From contig JAKZAP010000013.1 in NCBI GenBank assembly GCA_023053575.1, positions 23,243,070-23,307,069 of the forward strand: a stretch of 64,000 nt of DNA, written 5' to 3'. Position numbers and translations under genes: made by a program. A model generated the notes under the pieces. It was not told the DNA's origin, did no database searches, and saw only the letters and a list, made by a program, of their open reading frames with translations. The DNA is from Branchinecta lynchi. Taxonomy: Eukaryota > Arthropoda > Branchiopoda > Anostraca > Branchinectidae. How positions within the stretch are numbered: the stretch's first letter is position 1; each line of letters opens with the position of its first letter. This document shows positions 45,284-56,711 of the stretch, piece after piece.

Positions 45284-46327
45284 TTGGCAAATGAGAACAA
45301 CCGATCATTACTCCCCCCTGATGCTCCGAAAAATAGGAGGACAAGACAGCAAATCAAACTAGTGCCTGTCAAAGGAGAAATTTCAAGGTTCATGAAGATT
45401 TGTGCTGAGAATGTTGGCAGATTTCCTTCACGAAAGAAGCCAGTGTGTCCAACTAAGCCAAGAAGACATCTCAACCTCATTGAACATCACTTGTGGAGCG
45501 GCGCAGGGAAGCAAACTAGGGCCTCTCGCCTTCATATAGTGATAAACAAGCTCATCATTGAGTATCCAAACCGCTACAAATTTGCAGACGATTTGAATGC
45601 TGCCATCTTTCGATCTCTTTCTGATCCACATTCCAACGATCCCGTGAAGACCTTGCTGAGGGAGATCAATTCGCAAGCAGCTAAGTCTAAGCTGACATTA
45701 AGCATCGAGAAAAGCACCATCTTCAGGATCAACTTTCTAAAACGTGAGGTCCCTCAAATTGGTGACACCAACCTCAAAACTGTGAAAACAGTCAAGGTGC
45801 TTGGCGTCCACACCGATGGTGACTTAAAATGGGGATCCCAGATAAATGCACTTTGTACACAGGCATCTCTGCTTCTACGGTCCTTCAGTCAACTCAAACG
45901 GTTTGGCTTTAAAACAAACGTTCTCATTATTTGCCATAAGACTTATGTGCGCCCTGCAGTTGAATACTGTTGTCCAGTATGGCACTGCGGTCTGACTCAT
46001 GAACAAAATGACAGACTAGAAAACGTTCAGAAACGGGCCTGCAAAATAATACTTGGATATGAATATATTGATTATGAAACAAGCCCAGAACAACTCGGAT
46101 TACAACTCCTATCAGAACCGCGCCATGACTTAGTCATGGATTTCGGAAGGAAGTGTTTGTCAACAGGAAAGCACAGGAGGATTCTGCCTGACTACGCAGT
46201 AAAAAATGGTGAACAAGCACGCACCAGAACGGCAAATAAAGTAACGCTACAAAACCCACCTAGTCACTCTTCTGATAGATTCCTTAACTCATTTGTGCCA
46301 TATTTTGTGAAGTTTTTTAACAAGTGA
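45284..46327 (+). pseudogene. LINE reverse transcriptase, 5'-truncated and frameshifted
   Basis: The first RT block is in one frame from about 45396 (MLADFLHERSQ, then ITCGAAQGSKLGPLAF, motif B) and ends at TAG 45537. The catalytic block is in the next frame: RYKFADDLNAAIF (motif C) followed by LSIEKSTIFRINF, VKVLGVHTDGDLKWGSQIN, YVRPAVEYCCPVWHCG, NVQKRACKIILGYE and a C-terminal FVPYFVKFFN ending at TGA 46325. A 1-base frameshift near 45530 thus separates motifs B and C. The 45284-45396 segment is open but not recognisable as RT. CR1/Jockey-like, close to the RT at 47470-48322. Inactive. Confidence 0.8.
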
Positions 46328-46577
46328 AGACACGTAAAATGTTTTGACAATTAATCTAATATTACATATTTTATATTTTTTATGTTTGACATACCGTTTA
46401 ATTTTGTTTATTTTTTATGTTGACATACCATTTAATTTTGTTACAAGTTATGAAGTCGTACAAGTTTTAAAACGAATTGTAAATATCAATTATATTTTGT
46501 TTAAGTTGACAGTCCTATGTTATCATGTTGTGAAACAGAAATTCAGGAATAAATGCGATGATTGATTGATTGATTAA
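46328..46577 (+). other. LINE 3' untranslated region and (GATT)n tail
   Basis: AT-rich sequence after the RT stop codon, with an internal near-repeat (TTTAATTTTGTTTATTTTTTATG), an AATAAA-like word at 46548 and a TGATTGATTGATTGATT tail at 46559-46576. The same kind of tail ends the LINE at 31422. Confidence 0.6.
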
Positions 46578-46689
46578 AGTCGTTTGTGCCATTTTTTACA
46601 TAGATTTTTAATACAGTGAATAATTAGTGTAATATATTTATTTATTACTGTATGACTAGCGTAATTTAGCATCTTCTAACGAAGAAAGC

Positions 46690-47058
46690 TACGAAGTTGG
46701 ATTCTCATTAACCGATTTGATTTGATTAGATTTGATTTTGCAGGAAGCACACAAGGTGGTCGAATTTTCCGTCTGAGTTGTAACAGACGCTGTCAGTTTC
46801 TTGAGAGATTCTTGAGGGTCGTAAGTGTCGACCTGTGTAGAACTATCCCGGAAGCTAGAACTAACCAGAAGTCCATTGTCAATCAAGAGCGCACTAGACG
46901 GGATATCGCAAGCAAGAGAGAAGTTTCCTAAATGTGAATTATTAATTTCGCAAGCTTCGGCAGTCTGAAGAGCGACTCAAGAGACATCTACGAACCTCAG
47001 GTGTGAGTGATTTTCATTTTCGGCTGTGGATGGCATTGACTGGCCGGCTTGTGCCTAC
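46690..47058 (-). pseudogene. Continuation of the PHD-containing LINE ORF1, downstream part
   Basis: Minus-strand frame with DNGLLVSSSFRDSSTQVDTY and ESLKKLTASVTTQTENSTT, low-complexity Ser/Thr-rich as in LINE ORF1 linkers. It is separated from the part at 48485-48946 by a DNA transposon. Joining the two flanks through the CTA target site restores a continuous sequence, so both belong to one element. The relation to the minus-strand ORF2 at 44008-45080 is possible but unproven. Confidence 0.4.
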
Positions 47059-47445
47059 CTAAGGCGTATTCTCGCCGTTCCCCGAGGACTCCTCGGGGAA
47101 TCAAAGGGAACGGCGAGAATAGAGGGAGTCACTCCACGCGGACTCCGCGGACAGAAACAGCGAGAATACGGGGAATGCTTCCAGCATGGATTTTGTTCGA
47201 AAAATAGATATGCAGTTGACAAAATTAGTCTGGAGCCACTTTATTTTTGGTTTTGTTTATTCTTATTATTTTTAATTAATTTTACATTGCACCACCACCA
47301 GCAAAAATTGATTCCCCTCCGAATCTGAAAGGGAGTCCTTTTTGATGATGGTGATGATAATCAGAGCATTCCCCGTCCGTGGGGACTCGCGAGATTACGG
47401 GGAGTGAGTCCCCGGGACAAACAAAAACGCGGGGACTCCTCAAGT

Positions 47446-48446
47446 CGTCCTTTCGTCCTTTCTCCAAATTTTTTGCGGCGCGCCTCAGGGGACGAAGCTT
47501 GGACCAATTCTTTTTCTTATAGTTTTTAATCGAGTTTTAAAAAGTCTGTTGAATCGTTATAAGTTCGCTGACGACCTGTCCAGTCTCGCGCTACGAATTT
47601 TATCGTCACAGTCGACCCAGCCTCCACTCTCACAGATATTTTCTACACTGACGCGTGACCTTGATGATGTTAAGTTAACAGTAAGCCTACCTAAAAGTGT
47701 TGTAATGAGAGTGTCGTTTTTAAAGCGTGAATTGCCACCTGTTGAAGATATCGGCCTCACTGTTCAGGACAAGGTTAAAATCCTTGGCGTTACAGTTGAG
47801 AGCGACCTGAAATGGCAATCCCACGTCATGGCCATAGTTCAGAAATGCGCTCTGTTATTACGGTCGTTTGCCGCGTTACGTCGATTCGCGATTCCTCCCA
47901 AGCAACTGAGGTCTATTTTCTGCACTTACATTAGGCCAAATGCGGAATACGCTTGTCCGGTGTGGCACCCTGGCCTCACCTCGACTCTGAGTGATAAGCT
48001 CGAGGGTATCCAAAAGCGAGCGTGCAAAATCATTTTAGGGGCCCAGTATGTTTCATATGAAGATAGTCTTAGTGTATTATGTCTACCGACCCTTAAAGAA
48101 AGAAGACATGCCCTGACGATGAAATTTGGGTTCAAATGTCTGTCGTCTGAAACTCACAGAGATATTTTGCCTGAATATGTGTCAGATTTACGACCGAAGT
48201 CCTGTACTAGGCAGTTTACACGGTCAATCGGTCTTCAAAAGCTAAGCCTGCCACCTGTAAATTCGACTGACCGGTACTTGTCTTCATTTGTACCTTATTT
48301 TGTACGTAACTTTAATTCCTGAGGCTGTTTTTTTTTTTTTTTTTAAGTGTGTTGAAAATAAGTATATTAACATGTAATTGACTATCCGAAGCTAGCGTGT
48401 TTCTTATGCTATTATGGAGAATAAAGGAATTATTATTATTATTATT
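47446..48446 (+). mobile_element. 5'-truncated LINE inside the DNA transposon
   Basis: AAGT is repeated at 47442-47445 and 48447-48450 as the probable target-site duplication. Comparison with the related element at 36479, which has no insertion there, supports the position. The 3' end is an (ATT)n tail at 48429-48446, preceded by AATAAAGG. It begins with a short CGTCCTTT tandem and then enters the RT frame. Confidence 0.7.
47470..48322 (+). CDS. LINE reverse transcriptase, C-terminal half, 5'-truncated
   Basis: The frame is open from about 47470 to TGA 48320. It starts with FCGAPQGTKLGPILF (RT motif B), then LLNRYKFADDLSSLA (motif C; FADD in place of YADD), SLPKSVVMRVSFLKRE, VKILGVTVESDLKWQSHV, YIRPNAEYACPVWHPG, IQKRACKIILGAQY and a terminal FVPYFVRNFNS. 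The first catalytic aspartate (motif A) and everything upstream, including the endonuclease, are lost, so it cannot function. It is closely similar to the RT at 45396-46327: same motif spacing and same C-terminal signature. CR1/Jockey-like. Confidence 0.85.
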
Positions 48447-48484
48447 AAGTGGAGTCCGCGGGGAACGGCGAGAGTACGCCTCTA

Positions 48485-48946
48485 GGTAGCAATGTGAATT
48501 TCGGTTTTTGTCGGCAGATGGCATTGGAGTCGTTACCTGTCGATCGTCGGTACCGTTAGGTTCTGGAATGGATGTTGGACAAGTCGTCACTGCTGGATCT
48601 ACTTCGGTAGTGATACTGGCACTGCGGACAGGCGTTGAACTAAAGCTCGGGATCCCGTTTCCTTTGGGCTTTCTTTTTCCGCATTGACAGTTTTGATGTT
48701 AAGTAAGTCAGTTTCAGTCCACTTGTTGGCGTGCTTATATTGACAGATGATCCGTGCCGCAACACCAGTCAATTCCTTTCTTGATGTCTGCATTCTTTGT
48801 CCAGTAGTAGTGTCACTACACTCTGTGTGGACGTACTGTTTACACTCACAGCACTGCATGGAGTTACTCACCAGTCTCTCCTTGCATACTGGAACTGGAC
48901 AGAAGTTCTCGGATACCGCAGCTTTCTTTTTCGTCTTCTTACTCAT
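48485..48946 (-). pseudogene. LINE ORF1 start with PHD-like zinc finger
   Basis: Starts with MSKKTKKKAAVSENF at 48946. Residues about 16-45 carry the spacing CPVPVC, CCECKQYVHTEC, a Cys/His cluster typical of PHD fingers in LINE ORF1 proteins, which bind or chaperone the element RNA. The first frame ends at 48599. A frameshift near 48660 leads to SFSSTPVRSASITTEVDP and NGTDDRQVTTPMPSADK, reaching the transposon boundary at 48485. A host PHD protein is less likely because the neighbourhood is all LINE and the Ser/Thr-rich tail is ORF1-like. Broken. Confidence 0.55.
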
Positions 48947-48949
48947 TTT

Positions 48950-49413
48950 AGGATATGATGGATGGTCTTGGGTGTGTCAAAGAGTCAATGCATTAAAAAA
49001 GGGAGAGTGGGTGACTTTGCAAAGGCGTCAGTCTGGGAGCCGCCTTGGTCCTTTAATCTGCCCATACGAACCTATAAATAGAGAGGCAAGGCAGAACAAA
49101 ACGAAACGAAAAGAACTACAAGCTGCGATTTACACTCTAAATCTTAGGATTTCAACCGCGCACCATCTGTACACTGAGTTGGTCCTTGCCATCTATTTTC
49201 ACAGAAAACCTCTAATTTATCAGAGGAAAAAATCCAATACAGATGTCACAGTCTAACTAATGACTGACAAATTTTTCATTAACGATGATTTCTCTCGTAA
49301 TTCGTGAGACTCGAAAATAAAACTCAGAAAACTCGCTCACCTCGGGAGTTCCTTTGAAGACAGTTTATTCTTGCAAGACGATACGGTTTTACCGCTCTCG
49401 AGTGCTCTGGCAC
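48950..49413. other. No gene recognised
   Basis: The region immediately upstream of the ORF1 start, perhaps its 5' UTR. The long plus-strand frame overlapping 48747-49256 is largely antisense to ORF1. Confidence 0.4.
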
Positions 49414-49786
49414 TCGAACATTTGATCAACTTGAAATAAAACTTTTATTTTGAACAAATCTTCCGGTTTTTGCCGGATTCCGGACAAACTAATTGTCCGG
49501 CGAGACAATAAGTTTCAAATATGGATTCAGCATATCTTCGTACACCTAGATCGACTATCTCCTGTTTCGTTCCTTAATTTGAAACCACCCCCCCACCCCT
49601 AAATATGAGGCTACAGGGCTCATCTACGAGCTTGACCTGTACTTTGACCCAATAGATCCTCATACCAAGTTTGAAGAAAATATCTGTACCCATTCGAGAG
49701 TTATCGTGCTGATAGACGGACAGATAGAGGGACAACTTTTACGAAGTCATAGGCATCCCTCCACTTGCGTTTTGGGATCCCAAAAA
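49414..49786 (-). mobile_element. Dominant-family element, truncated copy
   Basis: Starts inside a unit (TCGAACATTTGATCAACTTG), contains one full CCGGATTCCGGAC unit, then the CCCCCCCACCCCTAAATATG block, CCATTCGAGAGTTATCG, a short GACAGATAGAGGGAC microsatellite remnant, and ends with GCGTTTTGGGATCCC plus AAAAA. The right end is absent. Confidence 0.75.
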
Positions 49787-49789
49787 TAC

Positions 49790-51813
49790 AAAAAACAAAA
49801 AAATAGGACAAAACCAAAGTGTTGCTCTCGCAACACAATTAATAGTTTATATTTTTAAACTGGTGGAAGACGCTCTCAGTTTCTGAAGGAGTTTGTACCA
49901 TATGGCAGTATTTATATCCAGCTATTTTCAGAACACAAGTCTGCTTTCAAGTCTTCAAGAATTTCGGAAAACTCCAAGACTTTCCAGACCGTAGTTCGGT
50001 CGTTCCGGTCTCGATGTTTAGTTATAAGATCGACTTCCTAATCTTTTTTGCTGATCTCTAGCGGTGATGTTTTGCTGTTTGTTATTTACGTTTGTGTTCG
50101 CTAGAGCCCTCTCGAGTGACTGCAGTTATTTATTAGTGGCGTTGCTTTTGAATTCATTCAGAAGCCTGTTTCGGCTGTTTCCCGAATTGGCGAAAAGCTG
50201 GGGCATGAGTCTTAATTGGACAAGCACGCAGCGCCGTGGACCCATCAGTTCACGTGTCCGAAACGTTTGCCGATCTGGCTCAGATTACGAATTTTTCCAT
50301 GGGATAGGCTAAGGCTTCAAGGTAAAACATTGAACAGTTGAAATTTGGACAGATATTCTTGCTATGTTATTTTTCTTCTTTGATGTTTGCTAGGACAGTA
50401 TCAGACACAGATCAGACAGCATTGCCTAGACCATTTCCCAATTTTTTTTTCTTTTTTTCAATCAATTAATTAATTTCAATCAAGCTAAAAGCTAGAAGTG
50501 GAATCTACGATCTAGGATGGATGAAAGAGAACATCACACATTTCTATGCTTTTCGTGGGATTTTATGGCTATGAAAAAAAAAGTAAAAAAAAAGCTATCT
50601 AGCATCGGAAATGACATAAAACCTTGGCCTGACCATTAGCAGATTAGCGATGGCAGTATTGGCAAGTCACTAGGCTATTAGATTGTGGCAACAAAAAACT
50701 ATAAAGCCAGTGCAAAATACTTATGTAATTGCTCTCAATAATTCTTAAACCTGGAGACTCTAATTACAATTTCTAAACTTGCTAAAGACACTTGACTATT
50801 CTTTGCGCTTTCCAAGATTCACTATTTTCCATGCGCATTATGCTCCAGACAACAGTTCATGCATCATGCTACTGATATGTGGAACCAGTTATCTGAATTG
50901 TGCCAATTTTTGCTTGAAGTTAATGGGTCTGTAAAAGGCTTAGAACAGCCAAAGCCTTGTATAATTTGTTAGAAGAAGAGCCTAATTTTACTGTAACGTA
51001 TTTAAATAGTTTTGAATAATGCAACATAAACAGTAAATAGTGCAAGGCGTGCTTTAATGAATATTTGTTCTTACAATCACCATAGCCCCTATCCAATGGT
51101 GTAAATGTCATCGAGGTTGTTATTCTGATATGAACCAAGGTGGAGGTACGTTAAGCATTATAACTTTTTCAAACAGAATATTTGTATAGGTATGACTTAT
51201 TCTTCTTCTGTTGTACATATTTGCTACTTTTACAGGGAATTTTTTTTGTGAAATGGCAACTCTAGCTTACTATAGAATTGTGAAAATGACTACTGTTGTG
51301 ACCTGTGCTTTTCAGTTTATAACAATACAATCCTTATCCAAGCATTACCCAAGCATTATTGCTGTGGGACTACAATGACTTAAGGCTGAATAGTTAAATT
51401 AAATAACTGAGCTGTGACACAATATTTTAGTGTTGGTCACTTACTGCAGTATGCATCTTTTTCAATTAGTTCTGGTCCTTTGAGGTCCTATAAAAGCCTC
51501 AGTTTCAGTTTCATTGGACTATATTTAAACAAAAAAAATACACAAATAACATAATATTCGTGCCAGGAAAGTACAAAAAGAGTGCTTGGCTATGACAAGG
51601 AAATAACCGATGTTACTAAGAAAAAACAAACAGAGTCAACTAAGTGAATAGCCTATATAAAGAAAAACGGAGGAGAGAAAAAAATAACCTGCCTATGGAG
51701 GACAACACTAAACTATTTTTCTGTAGTGACGTTTTGCTGCTTTCTTAAATAAAATAAGGTGATTCAGAAGCCTACCTAGTGGATTCCTAATAGTCTGCGT
51801 AAACAATTTAATT
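49790..51813. other. No gene recognised; contains one dispersed repeat
   Basis: AT-rich. The only structure I can support is the segment 51105-51345, which recurs inverted at 61747-61985. The open frame at 50064-50312 (hydrophobic start, basic end) has no family resemblance and I do not call it. Confidence 0.45.
51105..51345 (+). repeat. Dispersed 240-bp repeat, plus-oriented copy
   Basis: From CATCGAGGTTGTTATTCTGA to CAATACAATCCTTATCC. The inverted copy is at 61747-61985, with scattered differences and small indels. Non-coding. Confidence 0.8.
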
Positions 51814-52106
51814 AAACAAAACCAAATGGTCGATGGGATCCCAAAGTTTAATATTTAATACAGACAAATGGGTCTTGTAGATAGTTGTAGATATCCAGTC
51901 TTCGCCATACTCCTTGAACATTTTTACTACTAAGATTTAGAAACAGAAACAGGCCAATGGCTAATCATCTGAGAGAACCAAGTTCAGGTAAAAGGTGTGG
52001 AGGCGCGGAAGGCAGCGACTTGAACCTGTTGAGTGTTATTGTTTTTCTTTTTTGTTTATTTTTTTGTTTGCAGTTGTGTATATGGCCACTTGCTTTTCAA
52101 TACACG

Positions 52107-52132
52107 TATATATATATATATATATATATATG
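52107..52132. repeat. (TA)n microsatellite
   Basis: About 13 TA units inside the outer copy of the dominant family. Confidence 0.9.
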
Positions 52133-52277
52133 GATTCAGCATGTGTGTATTTACCCCTAGGCTATACGTCATAACTACTTTGACGAAATTGATCAAATCT
52201 TCCTTCCTTACTTCTGCCAAATCTCCGGTTTCGATTTGATTCCTGACGAACTACTTGTCTTGCAAAAACTAAAGCTA

Positions 52278-53414
52278 AACAAGACCAAAGGTTTCTATGG
52301 GATCCCAAAAATTCAATATCTGATCCAGACAACTGGGTCTTGTCTTAGCCAGGTCCAGTCATCGCCAGACTCCTTGAACATTTTTACAATTAAAATCCAG
52401 AAACAGATTAAGGCCAAATAGCTAGTCATCTGAGGAAACCAAGTTCAGATATGGATTCAGCATGTGTGTTTACCCCTATAATTCATATCTGTTTTGACGA
52501 AAACTTCCTGCCACTTCTGCCAATTTCCTGGTTTCGGCCGAACTCCAGAACTACTTGTCCTGCGAAAAAAGAAAGCTCAAAAACGAACTCAGGGTATCTT
52601 CTTTCCCTAATAATGAACATCTAATCAACTTCAAATAAAAAATTAACGTATAACAAATTTTCAGACTCCAGCCGGATTCCGGTCGAACTATATTTCCGGG
52701 TAAAACATGATTGTCAAACACGGATTCAGCATCTCTTCTTACCCTCAAATCGGTTATCTAATCAATTAGAAATAAAATTTAAGCTTCTAACAATTTTCCG
52801 GTTTTGGCCGGATTCGGGGGGAACTACATGTCCAGGTAGAAATTTTTTCAAATAAGTGAATGCATGTCTTCTTGCCCTAAATCGAACATCTAATCAACTC
52901 CAAATAAAACTTTTAATTTTAACAAACTTTTGGGTTTGGGCCAGATTCCGGGCGAACTACATGTCCGTCGAGAAAATGGTTTTCACCGTCGTCCTCAGCA
53001 TGTCTTCCTACCCCTAAATCGAACATTTAATCTACTTCAGTTAAAACTTTTACTTTTAACAAACTTTCTGGTTTTGGCCGGATTCCAGGCGAACTACTTG
53101 TCCGATGACAAAATGGTTTTCACCATCGTGTTCAGCATGTCTTCGTACCCCATAATCGACTATGAAATTAGCTGTTTCAAAATATTTAGTTTGCCCCTTA
53201 ATTTGAACCCCCTCCCCCACCCCTAAATGTAGGGCTATAAAGCCCATCTACGAACTTGACTGGTCCCTCGACCCAACGAATCCTCACACCAAGTTTCATC
53301 AAAATATCTCATTCCCTTCGAGAGTTATCGTGCTTACAGACGGACGGACGGACAGACGGACAACTTTTGCGATGTCATAGGTATCCCTCCACTTACGTTT
53401 TGGGATCCCAAAAA
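52278..53414 (-). mobile_element. Dominant-family element nested in a copy of the same family
   Basis: AACAAGACCAAAGGTTTCTA to GTTTTGGGATCCC plus AAAAA, with about five tandem units. The interrupted site reads AAAGCTAAA before and ACGAATCAG after, matching AAAGCTCAAAAACGAACTC in intact units of the same family. So the insertion point is an A/T homopolymer and no target-site duplication longer than a few bases of that run is seen. Confidence 0.85.
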
Positions 53415-53782
53415 ACGAATCAGCTTATCTCCTTACCGCTATATCGAACATCGAATCAGTTTCAGATAAAACTTTAACTTTTAACAAATTTTCCGGTCTC
53501 AGCCGGATTCCGGGTGAACTTTATGTCCGGGTAGAAAATGGTTGTCAAAAGTCGATTTAGCATGTCTTTTTACCCCTAAATCGAACAACTAATCAACTTT
53601 AGATAAAACTTTGACTTTTAACAAACTTTCCGGTTTTGGCCGGATTCCGGGCGAGCTACTTGTCCGGCAAGAAAATGGTTTTCATATTTGTGTTTATCAT
53701 GTCTCCTTACTACTAAATTGACTATCTCATTATCTGCTAAACACAAATTTATTCGCTCCTTAATTTGAATCCCCTCCCCTAC

Positions 53783-54844
53783 TTTTTGGGATCCCAAAAC
53801 GTAAGTAGAAGGATACCTATGACATCGCAAAAGTTGTCCGTCCGTCTGTAAGCACGATAACTCTCGAAGGGAACAAGATATTTTGATGAAACTTGGTGTG
53901 AGGTTTCTTTGGGTCGTCGGACCAGTCGAGTTCGTAAATGGGTTTTGTAGCCCTACATTTAGGGGTGGGGGAGGGGGTTCAAATTAAGGGGCAAACAAAA
54001 TATTTTGAAACAGCTAATATGATAGTCGATTATGGGTAAGAAGACATGCTGAACACGATGCTGAGAACTATTTTGTCACCGGACAAGTAGTTCGCCCGGA
54101 ATCCGGCCAAAACCGTTTGTTAAAAGTAAAAGTTTTGTGTGAAGTCGATTAAATGTTCGAATTAGGGGTAGGAAGACATGCTGAAGACCATGGTGAAAAC
54201 CATTTTCTCGACGGACAAGTAGATGATCAGATGTCCGATGTAGGGCAAGAAGACATGCTGAACACTTATGTGAAAACAATTTTCTACCCGGACATGTGGT
54301 TCGCCCGGAATCCGGCCAAAACCTGAAAATTGTTAGAGGTTGAAGTTTTATTTGCAGTTGATTAGATAACCGATTCACTGGTAAGAGGAGATGGTGAATC
54401 TGTGTGTGACAATCATATTTTACCCGGACATATAGTTCGACCGGAATCTGGCCGGAGTCGGAAAATTTGTTATAAGTTAAATTTTTATTTGAAGTTGAGT
54501 AGATGTTCATTATTGGCGAAAGAAGATACCTTGAGTTCGTTTTTGAGCTTTCTTTTTTCGCAGGACAAGTAGTTCTGGAGTTCGGCTGAAACCGGGAAAT
54601 TGGCAGAAGTGGCAGGAAGTTTTCGGCAAAACAGATATGACTTATAGGGGTAAACACACATGATGAATCCGTATCTGAACTTGGTTTTCTCAGATGATTA
54701 GCTATTTGGCCTTATCTGTTTCTGAATTATAATGGTAAAAATGTTCAAGGAGTCTAGCGATGACTGGATCTGGCTGAGACAAGACCCAGTTGTCTGGATC
54801 AGATATTGAATTTTTGGGATCCCATCGAAACCTTTGGTCTTGTT
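53783..54844 (+). mobile_element. Dominant-family element, opposite-strand copy
   Basis: TTTTTGGGATCCCAAAACG to GGTCTTGTT. The microsatellite is reduced to GTCCGTCCGTCTG. A unit of the series is partly deleted near 54226 (GACGGACAAGTAGATGATCA), otherwise about five units. It also ends with TTTGGCCTTATCTGTTTCTG and AGACCCAGTTGTCTGGATC blocks before GGGATCCC. Confidence 0.85.
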
Positions 54845-54845
54845 T

Positions 54846-54949
54846 TTTGTTGACAGTGCAAAACGGATAAGTCAGCTGAAATGTAGCTGACTTATCCGTT
54901 TTGCACCGTCAAATATGATTCGCAGTCAGCTTGGGCGATAGGAATATTT
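54846..54949. repeat. Palindromic short form of the CTTGCCAAGAAG-type repeat
   Basis: TGCAAAACGGATAAGTCAGCT at about 54858-54878 is mirrored by AGCTGACTTATCCGTTTTGCA at 54885-54905, with a 6-base loop. It is followed by GATTCGCAGTCAGCTTGGGC. Both arms match the outer end of the longer repeats at 13205 and 31150, so this looks like an internally deleted foldback derivative. Confidence 0.7.
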
Positions 54950-55342
54950 ACCCTCCCCCACCCCTAAATGTTGAGCCGCAGAGCCCATCTACGAACTCGA
55001 CCCCTCCCTTGACGTAAAGAGTCCTCAGACCAAGTTTCATCAAAATATCTCATTCCCTTCGAGAGCTATCGTGCTGACAGACGGACGGACAGATGGAGAA
55101 CTTTTGCGAAATCAGCTATCCCTTCACTTACGTTTGGGATCCCAAAAAGTAGCTCTTTTTGTTGAGGGCCTTCCTGGACGATGTCACAATAATTCCAAGT
55201 GTCATAAGAACGAAGGTCTTAATTTAGTGTGAACAAATTTTGGAATGAAGACGGAAGAAAGAACTTGGAAATCTCGAGTCTCGGTAGATTAAATATCGTG
55301 GTACATTTGACCTTAGAGACCTTCCTCCTGTGCCGTCAGGGG

Positions 55343-55560
55343 CAGTATTGTGCCAGGTACTTCTAATTTTTACTTAAGTACAAGTACCAAGTACTCCAGG
55401 AAATTTTTACTTAAGTATAAGTATTTAGTACTTTACGAAAAATCTACTTAAGTAATAAGTTATTTTATAAAAGTACTTCAGTACTTAAGTACTCAAGTAT
55501 TTAGATAGTACTTCAGTACTTTAATACTCAAGTATTTAGGTGGGCTTACTACGGTAGGGT
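55343..55560. mobile_element. hAT-like small element rich in AAGTACTTAAGTAC
   Basis: The left end CAGTATTGTGCC resembles the common hAT end CAGTGTTGGGxA. The interior is alternating TACTTAAGTA/AAGTACTTCAGTAC palindromic words to about 55545. The right end is not clear. Related sequence flanks the insertion at 57954-58962. Confidence 0.5.
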
Positions 55561-56711
55561 TGCAATCCCTGATCAAAAAGACAACTATGTAACCAAACAA
55601 CATATAGTTCCGATGTGATGGGATAAATAGTCAAGTTTTGGGGATCTCTAAACGCAGTGACGGGACACCTATATAACTTCATAAAGTGTGTCTGTCTATC
55701 TGTTAGTGTGAGAACTCTCGACTGAGTTAGGTAGGCTATCTTGTTCAAACTTGGTTTCATGTCCTTTGCGTCAAAGGTACAATTGTACAATTGTATTGTA
55801 ACCCTACATTTTGGGGGTGAAGCTTAAACTTCAAGCTAAGGTTTGCTTCACGAGTGAGAGACATACTGAATCCCCGTCATTTGTTTTGGCCCCTGACAAT
55901 TGGAATTCGGCAAAAAAAACAGATTTTCTTGGTGCTTCTAGTTGATCAAGTTTGTATAATTCTTGAATCAACATAGAAATGTCCGATTCTTTGCAAGACA
56001 AATATATTAGTCTTTTTGGCAAGGGTCCTCTCGGGCTGTCAATCTGTATCAGATTGATAACCTGACGAGGACCCTTGCCAAGAAGGATCGAAATATCGCT
56101 GCCAAAGCATCGTAGCTGACGTATCCGTTTTATTATCTGAATATATCTCTGAAGACATAAATTAACATCATCATCTTACTATCTAAAGACATAGGAAATC
56201 TATCCACTAGCTTAGTTTTCGCATCAAGTTGATAGTTGGTCCGTATCCGCCGGAATCTAGAGAAAACGAGAAGTTTCATAATTTCTAATAATGTGTTTGT
56301 CCAGATGTTCGCGTCGGTATGGGGATAGTAAGACGACTGCCCCATCTCTCAGCTCCTACTCATGGGAACTACCTGGTAAGAAATTTTCCCTACTGGGTAA
56401 ATGGTGATGACCAGAATCTGATGTAAACTGACAAAATTTGGAAAGAACAACATCATCTGACCAAACTTACTAGATGGTTTATTTCGAGGTAACCGTGCCT
56501 ATGTTTTGAATTAATCAATCTATCAAGAGAGACGAACGATTGCCCAAGGGATCTGGTTAAGGGGTTGATTGGACATGAATAACATTTAGAATACGGTACG
56601 CGATCTGGCAGATACCAGAAGTGTATATTACCCGACTTTCTGGATGAAGATATAACACAAATATTTCCTCTTTCCGATCTCACCGAAACCTTTCGTCTTG
56701 TTCTTAATGGA
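55561..56711. other. No gene recognised; decayed repeat pieces
   Basis: 55635-55800 reads like a badly decayed left end of the dominant family (GGGGATCTCTAAACGCAGTG, TGTCTGTCTATCTG, AGAACTCTCGA, TTCAAACTTGG). 55995-56140 is a CTTGCCAAGAAG-type repeat with two opposed CAAGGGTCC/GGACCCTTG words. The remainder is unassigned. Confidence 0.45.

Larger units (their letters stand above)
47062..48481. mobile_element. DNA transposon with 3-bp target-site duplication, carrying a LINE
   Basis: The inverted ends AGGCGTATTCTCGCCGTTCC and, from the right, AGGCGTACTCTCGCCGTTCC are flanked by CTA at 47059-47061 and 48482-48484. Its own sequence (47062-47445 and 48447-48481) is related to the 278-bp element at 36479, including GGGGACTC/GAGTCCCC blocks. 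The rest is a LINE inserted inside it. It entered the ORF1 of a minus-strand LINE. Confidence 0.75.
51814..55148 (-). mobile_element. Dominant-family element (outer copy) split by three insertions
   Basis: The right end and first unit are at 51814-52277 (AAACCAAATGGTCGATGGGA). It resumes at 53415-53782 (ACGAATCAGCTTATCTCC, two further units) and again at 54951-55148 (CCCTCCCCCACCCCTAAATG, CGAGAGCTATCG, GACGGACGGACAGATGG, TTTGGGATCCC plus AAAAA). The three pieces together give the normal family order. Insertions are an inner copy of the same family (52278-53414), an opposite-strand copy (53783-54844) and a palindromic repeat (54846-54949). Segment 51990-52132 also carries extra non-family sequence with a TA microsatellite. 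Confidence 0.8.

Noticed and set aside
48747..49256. 169-codon plus-strand frame
   Set aside because: Its first part is antisense to the PHD-containing ORF1, and the rest has no recognisable feature.
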